From: Allobosea sp.
GTDB lineage: Bacteria; Pseudomonadota; Alphaproteobacteria; Rhizobiales; Beijerinckiaceae
Length of the DNA: 64,000 nucleotides
Direction: 5' to 3'
NCBI GenBank assembly: GCA_024231975.1
Contig: JAAEQB010000068.1
Coordinates: 1 to 64,000, forward strand
Shown here: piece by piece, positions 41,895-50,576 of the stretch
Layout of the letters: each line of letters opens with the position of its first letter
Numbering within the stretch: position 1 is the stretch's first letter
Translations under genes and position numbers: made by a program
The notes under the pieces: generated by a model
Told to the model about the DNA's origin: nothing
Seen by the model: only the letters and a program-made list of their open reading frames with translations
Databases searched by the model: none

Positions 41895-41970
41895 GTGCCC
41901 AGGGGCGGAATCGAACCACCGACACTGCGATTTTCAGTCGCATGCTCTACCAACTGAGCTACCTGGGCAT
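41895..41970 (-). tRNA. tRNA-Phe (GAA anticodon)
   Basis: Reading the minus strand from 41970, a 76-nt cloverleaf is visible: acceptor GCCCAGG with CCTGGGC, D arm AGCTCAGTTGGTAGAGC, anticodon stem TGCGA/TCGCA with loop CTGAAAA (anticodon GAA), T arm GGTTCGATTCC, discriminator A and encoded CCA. In many alphaproteobacteria tRNA-Phe lies close to yacG and maf, as here. tRNA 3' ends are common integration sites; the frameshifted small gene lies 107 nt from its 3' end. Confidence 0.95.
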
Positions 41971-42405
41971 CCCGCGAAGCGCGCTGCGCTTCGGTTGGTG
42001 CGAGGCGATATAGAGGCATGGGCGCGGGCTGTCCAGCCGACAAACGATCCTGCCGGTGGGAAAATTTCATCCAGGCCCGCAAAGGCATGAAAACCGCGGT
42101 CGGTACGGCCCTTTTCCATGCGGGCGTGAACGAAGCACCGGTCCGGCAGGCCGCGAGAGCAGCTCGTAGCGCCAGTGCCCAATAATCCTGGAACCAAAGC
42201 GCGGTAGCGAGGTTGATGCGGCGGCGCCAGCGATGGCGCCGTGCCTACCGCCGATCTCGAGCAAGCCGCGGATGTACCGGCAGTTCGATCGCGCGGGAGG
42301 CGGAATTCGGGCGATTTCGCCCTCCGGATAGTCCTGACCCGTCGCGCGGCCGGTCAGCGAACGGCCCGGCGTCCTCCCGAAAGGGAAACGCCGGGCCTTT
42401 CCATG
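41971..42405. other. Intergenic region between tRNA-Phe and yacG
   Basis: 435 bp without a supported gene; open frames here lack family resemblance and normal codon use. The only clear structure is the hairpin at 42363-42397. The first part should carry the tRNA promoter (minus strand). Confidence 0.5.
42363..42397. terminator. 10-bp stem hairpin downstream of yacG
   Basis: GGCCCGGCGT (42363-42372) pairs perfectly with ACGCCGGGCC (42388-42397), loop 15 nt. It begins 9 nt beyond the yacG stop on the minus strand. A short T-run (TTT) is present only on the plus-strand side, so polarity is unclear; it may end transcripts from both sides. Confidence 0.5.
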
Positions 42406-42615
42406 TCAGACGTCCTCGTCGCGCCGCATCGGCGCTTCCTCGGTCTCGTCCAGCGGCTCGCCGGGAATCACATAGCTGCCCTTGAGCCAGCGGCCGAGGT
42501 CGATATCGGCGCAGCGCGACGAGCAGAACGGCTTGAAGCGCTGCACTGCCGGCTTGCCGCAGATCGGACAGGGCCGCGCGGACGGGGCAGGATTCTCGGG
42601 TTGCTCAGGCGCCAT
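42406..42615 (-). CDS. yacG: DNA gyrase inhibitor / zinc-binding protein YacG
   Basis: 69 aa. Zinc ligands form the four-Cys pattern CPICGKP ... FCSSRCADIDLGRWLKGSY, the YacG signature. In E. coli YacG binds GyrB and inhibits gyrase. The ATG at 42615 lies 11 nt inside the end of the upstream SDR gene, so the two are translated from one mRNA. Confidence 0.92.
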   Translation of the reverse strand: MAPEQPENPAPSARPCPICGKPAVQRFKPFCSSRCADIDLGRWLKGSYVIPGEPLDETEEAPMRRDEDV

Positions 42616-43429
42616 ATTGCAAGGTCACTCCGCCATCGACCGGAAGCTCGATGCCGGTGACATAGCGCGCTTCGTCGCTGGCGAGGAAGAGCGCCGCCCA
42701 GGCGACGTCCCAAGCCTCGCCCATATGGCCCATCGGCACCTGCGAGTCGCGCTTGGCCCACATCGCGGCGACATCGCCCTTGCCATAGGTCTGGGCGAGC
42801 CCGGCCGAATGCTCGACCATCGGCGTCTTCATCAGCCCGGGCAGCACGGCGTTCACGCGGATCTTCTCCGGCGCGTACTGCGCCGCGGTCGTACGGGTGA
42901 GCTGGTTCATCGCCGCCTTGCTGGCGCCATAGCTGGCATAGGGCACGCCGGTATGGCGGATCGAGGCGATCGAGGAGATGTTGATGATCGAGCCGCCCTG
43001 CCCGCTCTCGCTGAACTGGCGCTGCATCACCGGGATGACGTGCTTCATCGCCAGGAAGCAGCCGGTCAGGTTGACCCGGAAGACGCGCTCCCAGGTCTCC
43101 AGCGGCAGGTCGACGACGCTGCCGACCTCGGCGATGCCGACATTGTTGTCGAGCACGTCGATGCGGCCATAGGCCTTGAGCGTCGCCGCGACGAGGGCGG
43201 CGAGGTCATCCTCGCTGGTGACGTCGGTGCGGAGCGCGAAGGCCTCGCCGCCCTCGCCCTTGATGATGCTCGCGGTCTCCTGCGCGGCTTCCAGATTACG
43301 GTCGGCGCAGACGACCCTGGCGCCTTCGCGGGCGAACACGGTCGCGGTCGCCTTGCCATTGCCCCAGCCCGGGCCGATCGAGCCCGCGCCGGCGACGATC
43401 GCGACCTTGCCTTCGAGACGTTTCGTCAT
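42605..43429 (-). CDS. SDR-family oxidoreductase
   Basis: 274 aa. Nucleotide-binding motif AGAGSIGPGWGNGKATA (an expanded TGxxxGxG), NNVGIAE as the NAG-like motif, catalytic Ser in INISSIASIRH, Tyr-x3-Lys in YASYGASKAAMN, and the C-terminal GIELPVDGGVTLQYG. Forms NAD(P)H-dependent dehydrogenases; substrate unknown. It is downstream (108 nt) of a lactate-permease-like transporter in the same orientation and overlaps yacG by 11 nt. The pair may oxidise an imported hydroxy-acid. Confidence 0.88.
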   Translation of the reverse strand: MTKRLEGKVAIVAGAGSIGPGWGNGKATATVFAREGARVVCADRNLEAAQETASIIKGEGGEAFALRTDVTSEDDLAALVAATLKAYGRIDVLDNNVGIAEVGSVVDLPLETWERVFRVNLTGCFLAMKHVIPVMQRQFSESGQGGSIINISSIASIRHTGVPYASYGASKAAMNQLTRTTAAQYAPEKIRVNAVLPGLMKTPMVEHSAGLAQTYGKGDVAAMWAKRDSQVPMGHMGEAWDVAWAALFLASDEARYVTGIELPVDGGVTLQYGA

Positions 43430-43537
43430 GGCGGTGTTCCCTGCCCTACGCGTTTACTTGGTATGGGCGCCACCATCGGCACTCGCAGCGGCCTGGGCAA
43501 GCGCGTGGCATGCAAGCCGGCATGCGCTCCAGCGTTC

Positions 43538-44965
43538 TCAGGCGAGCTGCGCGGCCGCAAGCGCGATCGCCGTGGTGAGACCGACGACCAGCACGAACCA
43601 GGGCCAGAGCGCGCGCAGCGCCTGCCCGGTCTCGGCGGTCGTCGCCTTGATCAGGACCTGGCCCATGGTGACGCGGACCGGGCTCACCGCCGTGAGCAGG
43701 CTGCCGGCGACGACCGCTGCCGCGATCACCAGAAGCCGCGCCTCGCCGGCCGGGACGAGCGCCGTCGCGAGCGGCATCGAGACGGCGCCGGCACCGGTGT
43801 TCGAGCCGGTGAGATAGCCGCCGAGCGCGCCGGCAACCGGCACGATCCCGGCCGACCATGAGCCGAGCACGCCACTGACGGCAAGGCCGATGCCGCCGGC
43901 CAGGCCGGAGCCCACCATGATCCAGGCCATCCCGACGAGCAGGAAGGTCGGCAGCGCCGCGCGTCCGGCGCGCTGCAGCGTCAGCTTCATCAGGGCGGTT
44001 GCCTGCTTCGCCCCGCCGCGGCGGATGGCGACGACGAGCGCGATGACGAGCAATGGCAGGGCTGGCGAGAGCAGCGGCGCGAACGCCGAAGCGTCGGCGA
44101 AGGGCTTGAAGGACGGATTTTCCAGCCGGTCATGGATCGCCGGCACCAGCCGCATCAGGGCCAGCGCCACGACGAGCGCGATGTAGGGTGCAAGCCGCAT
44201 GAGCAGCACCCGGTCGAGCCCCGCAAGGCCCTTCACCCGCAGGAAGCGCAGCAGCATCACCGGGGCCAGCGCTGCGATGGCAGCGAGTTCCAGCGGCAAG
44301 GTCAGGTTTGCGGCGACGAGCAGGGCCATCAGCAGCGCGATCAGGCCGGCCCATTCGAAGCGGTCGGCGAGCGCCGGCGGCAGCCCCGCCTGCCGCGACA
44401 GGCGCCAGAACAGCGGCAGCAGCACCATGGCGAGCAGCGCCGTCGCCAGCGCGATCCGCCAGATCAATGCCGCGAGCGGGACACCGGCGATATCGGCGCT
44501 GATCCTGGTTCCGATGCCGAGCGCACCCCAAGGCACCAGGATCTGGCTGAAGGTGGCGAGCGCCAGCGCCGGCGCCTTGTCGACGCCGAGGCGGCGGGCG
44601 CCGGAAACGGCGACGACATAGCCGACGCCGAAGCCGGTCGCAGTTTCCAGGAACGGCCCGCGCAGCAGGCAGGCCTCGGCGAGCGAACCATGCTCGGGCT
44701 CAGCATGGTCGGCATCGCCCCCCACCTTTTCCAGGCTGAGCGAGAAGGCGAGCCCGGCGACGATGACGAGTGTCGCCGGCAGGCCGATCCAGGCGCCGGC
44801 GGCGAAATGCCTGATAATCGCAGCGGCGTCCGGATGATTGGGACCAGCGAGATAGGCGACGAGCGCGGCGCAGATCGTCCCGACGAGGCCGGCAGTCAGC
44901 GCCGAGCGTCCCGACAGGATCAGGCCGAGAAAAAGGATGAGCGGCGAGAGCCAGACCAGGATCAT
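43538..44965 (-). CDS. L-lactate permease (LctP/GlcA) family transporter
   Basis: 475 aa, about 12-14 membrane segments. Typical segments: LRGPFLETATGFGVGYVVAV, LVPWGALGIGTRISADIAG, LTGSNTGAGAVSMPLATALVPAG and VRVTMGQVLIKATT near the C-terminus. Family members take up lactate or glycolate with protons. This version is shorter than classical LctP (about 550 aa). It sits between maf and the SDR gene, which in related genomes is a maf-yacG neighbourhood, so it looks like an insertion into that locus. Confidence 0.82.
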   Translation of the reverse strand: MILVWLSPLILFLGLILSGRSALTAGLVGTICAALVAYLAGPNHPDAAAIIRHFAAGAWIGLPATLVIVAGLAFSLSLEKVGGDADHAEPEHGSLAEACLLRGPFLETATGFGVGYVVAVSGARRLGVDKAPALALATFSQILVPWGALGIGTRISADIAGVPLAALIWRIALATALLAMVLLPLFWRLSRQAGLPPALADRFEWAGLIALLMALLVAANLTLPLELAAIAALAPVMLLRFLRVKGLAGLDRVLLMRLAPYIALVVALALMRLVPAIHDRLENPSFKPFADASAFAPLLSPALPLLVIALVVAIRRGGAKQATALMKLTLQRAGRAALPTFLLVGMAWIMVGSGLAGGIGLAVSGVLGSWSAGIVPVAGALGGYLTGSNTGAGAVSMPLATALVPAGEARLLVIAAAVVAGSLLTAVSPVRVTMGQVLIKATTAETGQALRALWPWFVLVVGLTTAIALAAAQLA

Positions 44966-44998
44966 GGGCGACCGGCGTCGCCGGCTCTCATCCCAGAG

Positions 44999-45053
44999 TT
45001 AGAGCGGGATTCATACGAAAAACCGGTCCCCACTTTTTCGCATCCTGCTCTAA
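44999..45053. repeat. Palindromic intergenic repeat (REP-like), family A, short form
   Basis: 55 bp bounded by TTAGAGC (44999-45005) and GCTCTAA (45047-45053) with inner complementary CGAAAAA and TTTTTCG. The ends resemble those of the element at 3544-3648. The right end overlaps maf: the complement of CTA at 45050-45052 is the TAG stop of maf, so the element provides the last codon. Confidence 0.7.
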
Positions 45054-45742
45054 CCGACATTCAGCCAACCGAGGCGGATCGGGAAGCCCTCGCCGCCGAG
45101 CAGGTTGACCGTCTCGTAGAGCGGCAGGCCGACCACGCCGGTATAGGAGCCGACGAGCTTGACGACGAAGGAGCCGGCGATGCCCTGGATGGCATAGGCG
45201 CCGGCCTTGCCGCGCCATTCGCCCGAGGCGAGGTAGTTTTCGAGGTCCTCGTTCGAGAGCCGCTTGAAGCGCAGCCGCGTCTCGACGATGCGCTCGCGGA
45301 TGGCGCCCGAGGGCGTCGCCAGTGCGACGCCGGTATAGACGCGGTGCGCCCGGCCGGAGAGCAGGCGCAGGCAGGCGGCGGCCTCGTCGACGATCTCGGC
45401 CTTGGGCAGGATGCGCCGGCCGACCGCAACCACGGTGTCGGCGGCGAGGATATAGGCACCTTCAAGATCGGGCCGGCCCTTCAGCCCAGCAAGCCCGGCC
45501 TGCGCCTTGGCATGGGCTAGCCTACGGGCGAGATCGCGCGGGCGCTCGCCCTTGAGCGGGCTCTCGTCGAGATCGGAGGGCAGCAGCGCGTCGGGCTTGA
45601 GGCCGGCCTGTTCGAGCAAAGCGAGGCGGCGCGGCGAGGCCGAGGCCAGGACCAGCTTGGGCCGCCAGCCGGGCGGCTTCTGGGAGCTGAAGAGGTTCAA
45701 GATTGTCGGCTCGCTGCGCGTCCCGGGGCGAATGTCCCGCAA
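45050..45742 (-). CDS. maf: Maf-like nucleoside triphosphate pyrophosphatase
   Basis: 230 aa. Family motifs LVLASASPRRLALLEQ, the AADTVVAVGRRIL pocket and GKAGAYAIQGIAG identify Maf, a house-cleaning phosphatase acting on dTTP/UTP or modified nucleotides. The frame starts only with TTG (45742) or TTG (45700); no ATG is near, and the family usually begins about 10 residues before LVLASASPRR, so the exact start is uncertain. The stop TAG is inside a palindromic repeat, suggesting the original C-terminus was altered. Confidence 0.88.
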   Translation of the reverse strand: MRDIRPGTRSEPTILNLFSSQKPPGWRPKLVLASASPRRLALLEQAGLKPDALLPSDLDESPLKGERPRDLARRLAHAKAQAGLAGLKGRPDLEGAYILAADTVVAVGRRILPKAEIVDEAAACLRLLSGRAHRVYTGVALATPSGAIRERIVETRLRFKRLSNEDLENYLASGEWRGKAGAYAIQGIAGSFVVKLVGSYTGVVGLPLYETVNLLGGEGFPIRLGWLNVG

Positions 45743-45975
45743 GGCTTTAGAGCATGTTCCGCCGATCTGGGAACCTCTTTTGCGGTCAGCGCCTCGCCCG
45801 ACGGAGCAGGCTGCGAAGCTTCATCTCCTGTGCACTGTACACAATTTCGCACACTGGCATGCGTCGTCTTGGATTGTGCTAAGCTGTTCAGCTTGCCACA
45901 TTCGCCAAGTGGGTGTGGCGGCGCCCGCGAGGTCAAGCCATGCGGCCCCCTTCTCGTCAACGGAGAGCTTTCGCC

Positions 45976-46353
45976 ATGGCGTCACGGACTCGATCAGGCT
46001 CGACTGTCGCGTTGGCGGCGGACGCACAAAGCGTTCTCGCTAAGATGACGGCGATGCAGGTCGACGCCGCGCTCACCATCGCCATGCGGTTGCCGATCTT
46101 GGCCAAGGGCGCACTCGGCGATGCCCGAGGCCAGCGCGAGGCGAGCAAGGCCGTGGTCGAGAAGGCCGCCGCGATGGCGGAAAGCAGCTTTGCCCTCGGG
46201 CATGCCGCGGCGCTGTTCTGGTGGAGCATGGCGCTCAACCCGCTGACCCCGAACGGGCTCGGCGAAGCGACAGCCAAGGCAGTCCACAACACGCTTGAGC
46301 CCTTCTCGCGGCGCACCCGCGCCAATGCCAGCAGGTTGGCGGGGCGGCGCTAG
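45976..46353 (+). CDS. Small Ala-rich amphipathic protein, phasin-like
   Basis: 125 aa from ATG 45976 with GGAGAG 9 nt before it. It is helical and Ala/Leu/Met-rich (MTAMQVDAALTIAMRLPILAKG, AVVEKAAAMAESSFALGHAAALFWWSMALNPLT), resembling the granule-associated phasin style, but without a firm family match. No signal peptide. The end overlaps by 4 nt the convergent pssA stop. Confidence 0.6.
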   Translation: MASRTRSGSTVALAADAQSVLAKMTAMQVDAALTIAMRLPILAKGALGDARGQREASKAVVEKAAAMAESSFALGHAAALFWWSMALNPLTPNGLGEATAKAVHNTLEPFSRRTRANASRLAGRR

Positions 46354-47222
46354 GCCTTCGGCTCCGAGCCCGGCTCGATCATCGGCTCAGTCACGACAGC
46401 TTCGCCCACGGCGGGCGTAGCGACCGCTGCCGCATGCTCGCGCTCCAGCTTGCGGTAGCGCGCAACACTGACCGGGATCAGCGCGAGATAGGCAGCGACG
46501 GTCAGCGCGAGCATCTCGAAGGGGTAGGCGAAGAGCAGGCCGGCGACGACGACGACGGCAACGAAGATCGGCAGCACCTGGTCGCGCGGGACGCGGGTGC
46601 CGAGGGTCTTGCCGGCATAGCAGGGGATGCGCGAGATCGTCAGGAAGGCGATGAAGAGGATGTAGAGGCCGACGAACGGGGCGCCGTACTCCCGCACCGG
46701 CAGGCCGACGAACTCCAGATAGAACGGCAGCATGGCGGTGATCGCGCCCGCCGGTGCCGGCATGCCGACGAAGAAGTTCTTCTGCCATTCCGGCCGGCTG
46801 GGATCGTCGATCATCACGTTGAAGCGCGCCAGCCTGAGGGCCATGGCGCAGGCCAGCGTCAGCACGATGACCCAGCCGAAGGAGCGCAGATCGTGCAGGA
46901 CAAAGGTCCAGAGCACGAAACCGGTGGCGACGCCGAAGCAGACGAAATCCGAGAGCGAATCGAGCTCGGCGCCGAAGCGCGAGGTACCCTTTAGCAGGCG
47001 CGCGAGACGCCCGTCGATACCATCGAGCAGCGCCGCGATGAGGATACAGATCGTCGCCGATTCGAATTTGCCGTCGACCGCGAGCCGCATTGCGGTCAGG
47101 CCGAGGCAAAGGGCGATCAGCGTCACGACATTGGGCGCGATCAGCCGGAACGGGATCGCCTTGAAGCGGGTACGCTTCGATTCGACGCGCTCGGGTTCGA
47201 AGGGCGGAAAGAGATCGCTCAT
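46350..47222 (-). CDS. pssA: CDP-diacylglycerol-serine O-phosphatidyltransferase
   Basis: 290 aa. The CDP-alcohol phosphotransferase motif D-G-x2-D-G-R-x-A-R-x8-G-x3-D-x3-D is intact: DGIDGRLARLL, FGAELDSLSD. Several membrane segments follow. Makes phosphatidylserine from CDP-diacylglycerol and serine. It is downstream of psd (167 nt, with a palindromic repeat in the gap), the order of the phosphatidylethanolamine pathway; here psd comes first. The C-terminus has an extra hydrophilic Ala/Glu tail. Confidence 0.93.
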   Translation of the reverse strand: MSDLFPPFEPERVESKRTRFKAIPFRLIAPNVVTLIALCLGLTAMRLAVDGKFESATICILIAALLDGIDGRLARLLKGTSRFGAELDSLSDFVCFGVATGFVLWTFVLHDLRSFGWVIVLTLACAMALRLARFNVMIDDPSRPEWQKNFFVGMPAPAGAITAMLPFYLEFVGLPVREYGAPFVGLYILFIAFLTISRIPCYAGKTLGTRVPRDQVLPIFVAVVVVAGLLFAYPFEMLALTVAAYLALIPVSVARYRKLEREHAAAVATPAVGEAVVTEPMIEPGSEPKA

Positions 47223-47278
47223 ATCAGCGGGAATACGCGGTTTTGAGGCGACAGGCTAGGCGTGGGACAAAGTGATAG

Positions 47279-47381
47279 CGTCATGCTCGGGCTTGACCCG
47301 AGCATCTCAGGACGAGGGGGCGACATCACCTTCTCGTCACGAGATTCTCGGGTCTGCGCTTCGCTCCGCCCGAGAATGACG
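47279..47381. repeat. Palindromic three-stem repeat, family B, copy 1
   Basis: 103 bp with outer ends CGTCAT...ATGACG. Stem 1 ATGCTCGGG (47283-47291) with CCCGAGCAT (47297-47305), loop CTTGA. A middle arm pairs GACGAG with CTCGTC. Stem 3 ATTCTCGGG (47344-47352) with CCCGAGAAT (47369-47377). It lies between pssA and psd and is homologous to 58488-58579. Confidence 0.8.
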
Positions 47382-47389
47382 CCCTTGGA

Positions 47390-48088
47390 TCAAATCCCCC
47401 GGAACACCCGGCCGGTATCGTTGCCCGAGAAATCCGCCAGCACGGTCTCGCCGGCGATCGCGGTCTGGCCCTCGCCGACCAGCGGGACGACGCCCTGCGG
47501 CAGGTAGACGTCGACGCGCGAGCCGAAGCGGATCAGGCCGAAGCGCTCGCCCTGCCCGAGCAGCTCCCCCTCCTTGACGAAGGGAACGATGCGGCGGGCG
47601 ATCAGGCCGGCGATCTGGACGACGGCGATGGTGCCGGCCGGCGTCTCGATCGCCAGCGCATTGCGCTCATTGTCCTCGCTCGCCTTGTCGAGCTCGGCAT
47701 TGAGGAAGAGGCCGGGCGTATAGGCCATCTTGAGCAGGCGGCCGGCGACGGGGCTGCGGTTCACATGGCAGTCGAAGACGTTCATGAACACCGAGATGCG
47801 CGTCATCGGCTCGGCCGGCAGCTCCAGCTCCGGCGGCGGCACGGCGGTGGCGATCTGGCTGACACGGCCATCGGCGGGCGAGATCACCAGCCCCTCGCGT
47901 TGCGGCACGATGCGAACGGGATCGCGGAAGAAATAGCAGATCCACAGCGTGATCAGCGTGCCGACCCAGCCGAAGGGTGCCCAGAGCTGGCCGAGGGCCA
48001 GCGTCGCGCCGACGCCGATGGCGATGAAGATATAGCCTTCCTTGTGGATCGGCACGATCAGCCGGCGGACGGAGTCGACGAGAGACAT
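47390..48088 (-). CDS. psd: Phosphatidylserine decarboxylase proenzyme
   Basis: 232 aa from ATG 48088. RFGSRVDVYLP contains the Gly-Ser cleavage pair that generates the pyruvoyl group; ISPADGRV and FDCHVNRSPVAG give the Asp and His of the active site. Two N-terminal membrane stretches (EGYIFIAIGVGATLALGQL, GWVGTLITLWICYFF). Together with pssA it makes phosphatidylethanolamine. Length fits the short-form Psd common in alphaproteobacteria. Confidence 0.93.
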   Translation of the reverse strand: MSLVDSVRRLIVPIHKEGYIFIAIGVGATLALGQLWAPFGWVGTLITLWICYFFRDPVRIVPQREGLVISPADGRVSQIATAVPPPELELPAEPMTRISVFMNVFDCHVNRSPVAGRLLKMAYTPGLFLNAELDKASEDNERNALAIETPAGTIAVVQIAGLIARRIVPFVKEGELLGQGERFGLIRFGSRVDVYLPQGVVPLVGEGQTAIAGETVLADFSGNDTGRVFRGI

Positions 48089-48232
48089 GGGCTTTGGTCC
48101 TGTTGCTCTTGTTGGCGCGGCGCGCGCATCTGGCAGCGCCTTCGCGGCCGGGTTGAGGCCGCAAGACGGCGAAGCTTTTAGGCTTTTGCGGGCTTCAGCG
48201 AAAGAGGTGCCGGGATGGCGCGACAATCGATC

Positions 48233-49888
48233 CTATGCCACCGCCTTCGCCGCTGCCCTGCCCGCACTTCGTCCCGAAAAGATGCAGCCGCCGAGGAAGG
48301 TGCCTTCCAGTGCGCGATAGCCGTGCAGGCCGCCGCCGCCGAAACCGGCAGCTTCACCGACTGCGTAAAGACCCGGCACCGGCTCGCCGTCCTGCCCCAG
48401 CACGCGCGCCGAGAGATCGGTCATCAATCCACCGAGCGACTTCCGCGTCAGGATGTTGAGCCTGACCGCGACGAGCGGGCCGTGGGCCGGATCGAGGATG
48501 CGATGCGGCTTGGCGGTACGGATCAGCCGGTCGCCGATATAGGCGCGGGCACCGCGCAGGGCGGTGACCTGCAGGTCCTTGCCATAGGGATTGTCGGCAT
48601 CGCGGTCGCGTGCCTCGATCTGCGCCCGCAAATGCGCCTCGTCGATCAGCCCGGCGCCGCCGAGTGCATTCATCCTGGCGACCAGGCGCGAGACATCGGT
48701 CTCGACAATGAAATCCTCGCCCTTGTCGAGGAAGGCCTGGACCGGCGCCGGCATGCCGGCCCGGGCGCGCTGGATCACCTGGCGCCAGCTCTTGCCGGTG
48801 AGGTCGGGGTTCTGCTCGGAGCCGGAGAGCGCGAACTCCTTGGCGACGATGCTGCGGCTGGTGACGAACCAGGAATGGTCGAAGCCGGTCTTGCGCAGGT
48901 GCTCCAGCGTGCCGAGCGTATCGAAGCCCGGAAAGAGCGGCACCGGCAGGCGGTTGCCACGCGCGTCGAACCAGAGCGAGGACGGGCCGGGCAGGATGCG
49001 GATCGCATGCGCCGGCCAGATCGGAGCCCAGTTGGCGATGCCCTCGACATAGTGCCACATCCGGTCGCCATTGATCAGCCGGCCGCCGGCTGCCTCCGCC
49101 ACCGCGAGCATCCTGCCATCGACATGGGCCGGCACGCCCGAGAGCATCCGCTGCGGCGGCTCGCCGAGGCGTTGCGGCCAATTGCGGCGGACGAGCGCGT
49201 GATTGCCGCCGATGCCGCCAGAGGCGACGATCACAGCCCGGGCCCGAATCGCGAAATTCCCCGTCACGGTGCGCGAACTCGCCTGCCCGCGCTCGCCAGT
49301 GTTGCCTTCAAGTACCTCGCCTTCGACGCCATCGACCGCTCCGGCGCTGCGGGTCAGGCCGGTGACACGATGGCGGAAGCGCAGTTCGATGAGGCCCTTC
49401 GCCTCGGCCTCCGCGACACGGCGCAGGAAGGGTTCGAGCACGCCGGGGCCCGTCCCCCAGGTGACATGGAAGCGCGGCACCGAGTTGCCATGGCCGGTGG
49501 CGAGATAGCCGCCGCGCTCGGCCCAGCCGACGACCGGGAACCAGCGCATGCCCTGCCGGTGCAGCCAGTTGCGCTTCTCGCCAGCGGCGAAATCGAGATA
49601 GGCATCGGCCCATTGCCTCGGCCAATAGTCCTCGTCGCGGTCGAAACCGGCCGCACCGAACCAGTCCTGCCGGGCGAGCTCGAGCGAATCCCTGATGCGC
49701 AGACGGCGCTGCTCGGGCGAATCGATCAGGAAGAGCCCGCCGAAGGACCAGTGCGCCTGACCGCCCAGCGAGGCCCGCGGCTCCTGCTCGACGAGGACGA
49801 CCTTGCGGCCGGCATCGGCCAGCTCGGCAGCCGCGACGAGGCCGGCAAGCCCGGCTCCGACGATGACCACATCCGCATCGAGCGCCAT
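48233..49888 (-). CDS. FAD-binding dehydrogenase (KstD/FRD-like)
   Basis: 551 aa. N-terminal FAD motif VVIVGAGLAGLVAAAEL with VEQEP, and the C-terminal GLYAVGEAAGFGGGGLHGYRALEGTFLGGCIFSGR that closes the flavin site. A long middle domain (RDEDYWPRQWADAY, NWLHRQGMRWFPVVGW, IWPAHAIRILPGPSSLWFD) resembles the fumarate reductase/3-ketosteroid dehydrogenase family. ATG 49888 has GGGGAGGGGG before it. Cytoplasmic, no signal peptide. The substrate cannot be read from the sequence; the neighbouring phospholipid genes are not functionally linked. Confidence 0.85.
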   Translation of the reverse strand: MALDADVVIVGAGLAGLVAAAELADAGRKVVLVEQEPRASLGGQAHWSFGGLFLIDSPEQRRLRIRDSLELARQDWFGAAGFDRDEDYWPRQWADAYLDFAAGEKRNWLHRQGMRWFPVVGWAERGGYLATGHGNSVPRFHVTWGTGPGVLEPFLRRVAEAEAKGLIELRFRHRVTGLTRSAGAVDGVEGEVLEGNTGERGQASSRTVTGNFAIRARAVIVASGGIGGNHALVRRNWPQRLGEPPQRMLSGVPAHVDGRMLAVAEAAGGRLINGDRMWHYVEGIANWAPIWPAHAIRILPGPSSLWFDARGNRLPVPLFPGFDTLGTLEHLRKTGFDHSWFVTSRSIVAKEFALSGSEQNPDLTGKSWRQVIQRARAGMPAPVQAFLDKGEDFIVETDVSRLVARMNALGGAGLIDEAHLRAQIEARDRDADNPYGKDLQVTALRGARAYIGDRLIRTAKPHRILDPAHGPLVAVRLNILTRKSLGGLMTDLSARVLGQDGEPVPGLYAVGEAAGFGGGGLHGYRALEGTFLGGCIFSGRSAGRAAAKAVA

Positions 49889-50128
49889 GCCCCCTCCCCG
49901 CAGCCGGATTCTCGTTGCGGTTGAGCTTGCCGAGAAATCGCCGGACCGCAAGGGCGCGATCCAGCGGGGATATCGGCGCCTGCGAAACGGCGGCCTTGTT
50001 GAGGAGATCGCTCCGCGCGACCAGCTCATTCAATATTTGCCGCAGAATGGTCACGAAAGATCTTGGAACGTCTCGCCTTTGCGATGGTTGAATCTTCAGG
50101 ACACATCATCAACCCCTGGAGGATGAGG

Positions 50129-50521
50129 ATGACACCGCTGAAGATTGGATTGGTTGCCGGCGCACTTGCACTGTCGTCGGTCGCAGCCGTGGCGCAGGGC
50201 GTTGACCTGCGGCCAGAGAACAGCATTCCGAAATACGAGCGCGGGCCGACGAGCAACGACAACGCGCCCTATCGCGGCGGTACCTACAAGCCCGACGATT
50301 ATCGCCGAGGCTATGACCGCGGCGGGTATGATGGCGCTCGCTACGACACCATCTCACAGCGCGAGGCGATCAGGATCGCCCGTCGCAACGGCGTTGCGGA
50401 GATCGATCAGGCGCGCTGGAGCGGCAATGCCTGGGTGATCGACGGCAGCGACAGGCGCGGCGACGACCTGCGTGTCGAGATCAACTGGCGCGGCGAGATC
50501 GTCGACGTCGATCGCCGCTGA
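50129..50521 (+). CDS. Small exported PepSY-domain-like protein
   Basis: 130 aa. Signal peptide LKIGLVAGALALSSVAAVAQ, a hydrophilic Asp/Arg/Tyr/Gly-rich middle (RRGYDRGGYDGARYD) and a C-terminal PepSY-like unit (REAIRIARRNGVAEIDQARWSGNAWVIDG... EINWRGEIVDVDRR). Of the ATGs at 50123 and 50129 the second is chosen because GGAGG (50118-50122) then has a 6-nt spacing. PepSY proteins are often linked to periplasmic peptidase control, but this short form has no known task. Followed by a strong terminator. Confidence 0.75.
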   Translation: MTPLKIGLVAGALALSSVAAVAQGVDLRPENSIPKYERGPTSNDNAPYRGGTYKPDDYRRGYDRGGYDGARYDTISQREAIRIARRNGVAEIDQARWSGNAWVIDGSDRRGDDLRVEINWRGEIVDVDRR

Positions 50522-50550
50522 GCGATCAGAAGACCGACATGGTGAGAACT

Positions 50551-50576
50551 GGGCGGCCTCCGGGCCGCCCTTTTTT
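50551..50576. terminator. Rho-independent terminator shared by convergent genes
   Basis: GGGCGGCC (50551-50558) with GGCCGCCC (50563-50570), loop TCCG, then TTTTTT. The textbook form is on the plus strand after the PepSY-like gene. The T-run overlaps the stop codon of the convergent gene at 50575. Confidence 0.88.

Noticed and set aside
42241..42660. Plus-strand frame overlapping yacG
   Set aside because: Antisense to yacG and Ala/Arg-rich; hairpin inside is better explained as a transcript end.
48215..49924. Plus-strand frame of 569 codons
   Set aside because: Antisense to the FAD dehydrogenase gene.
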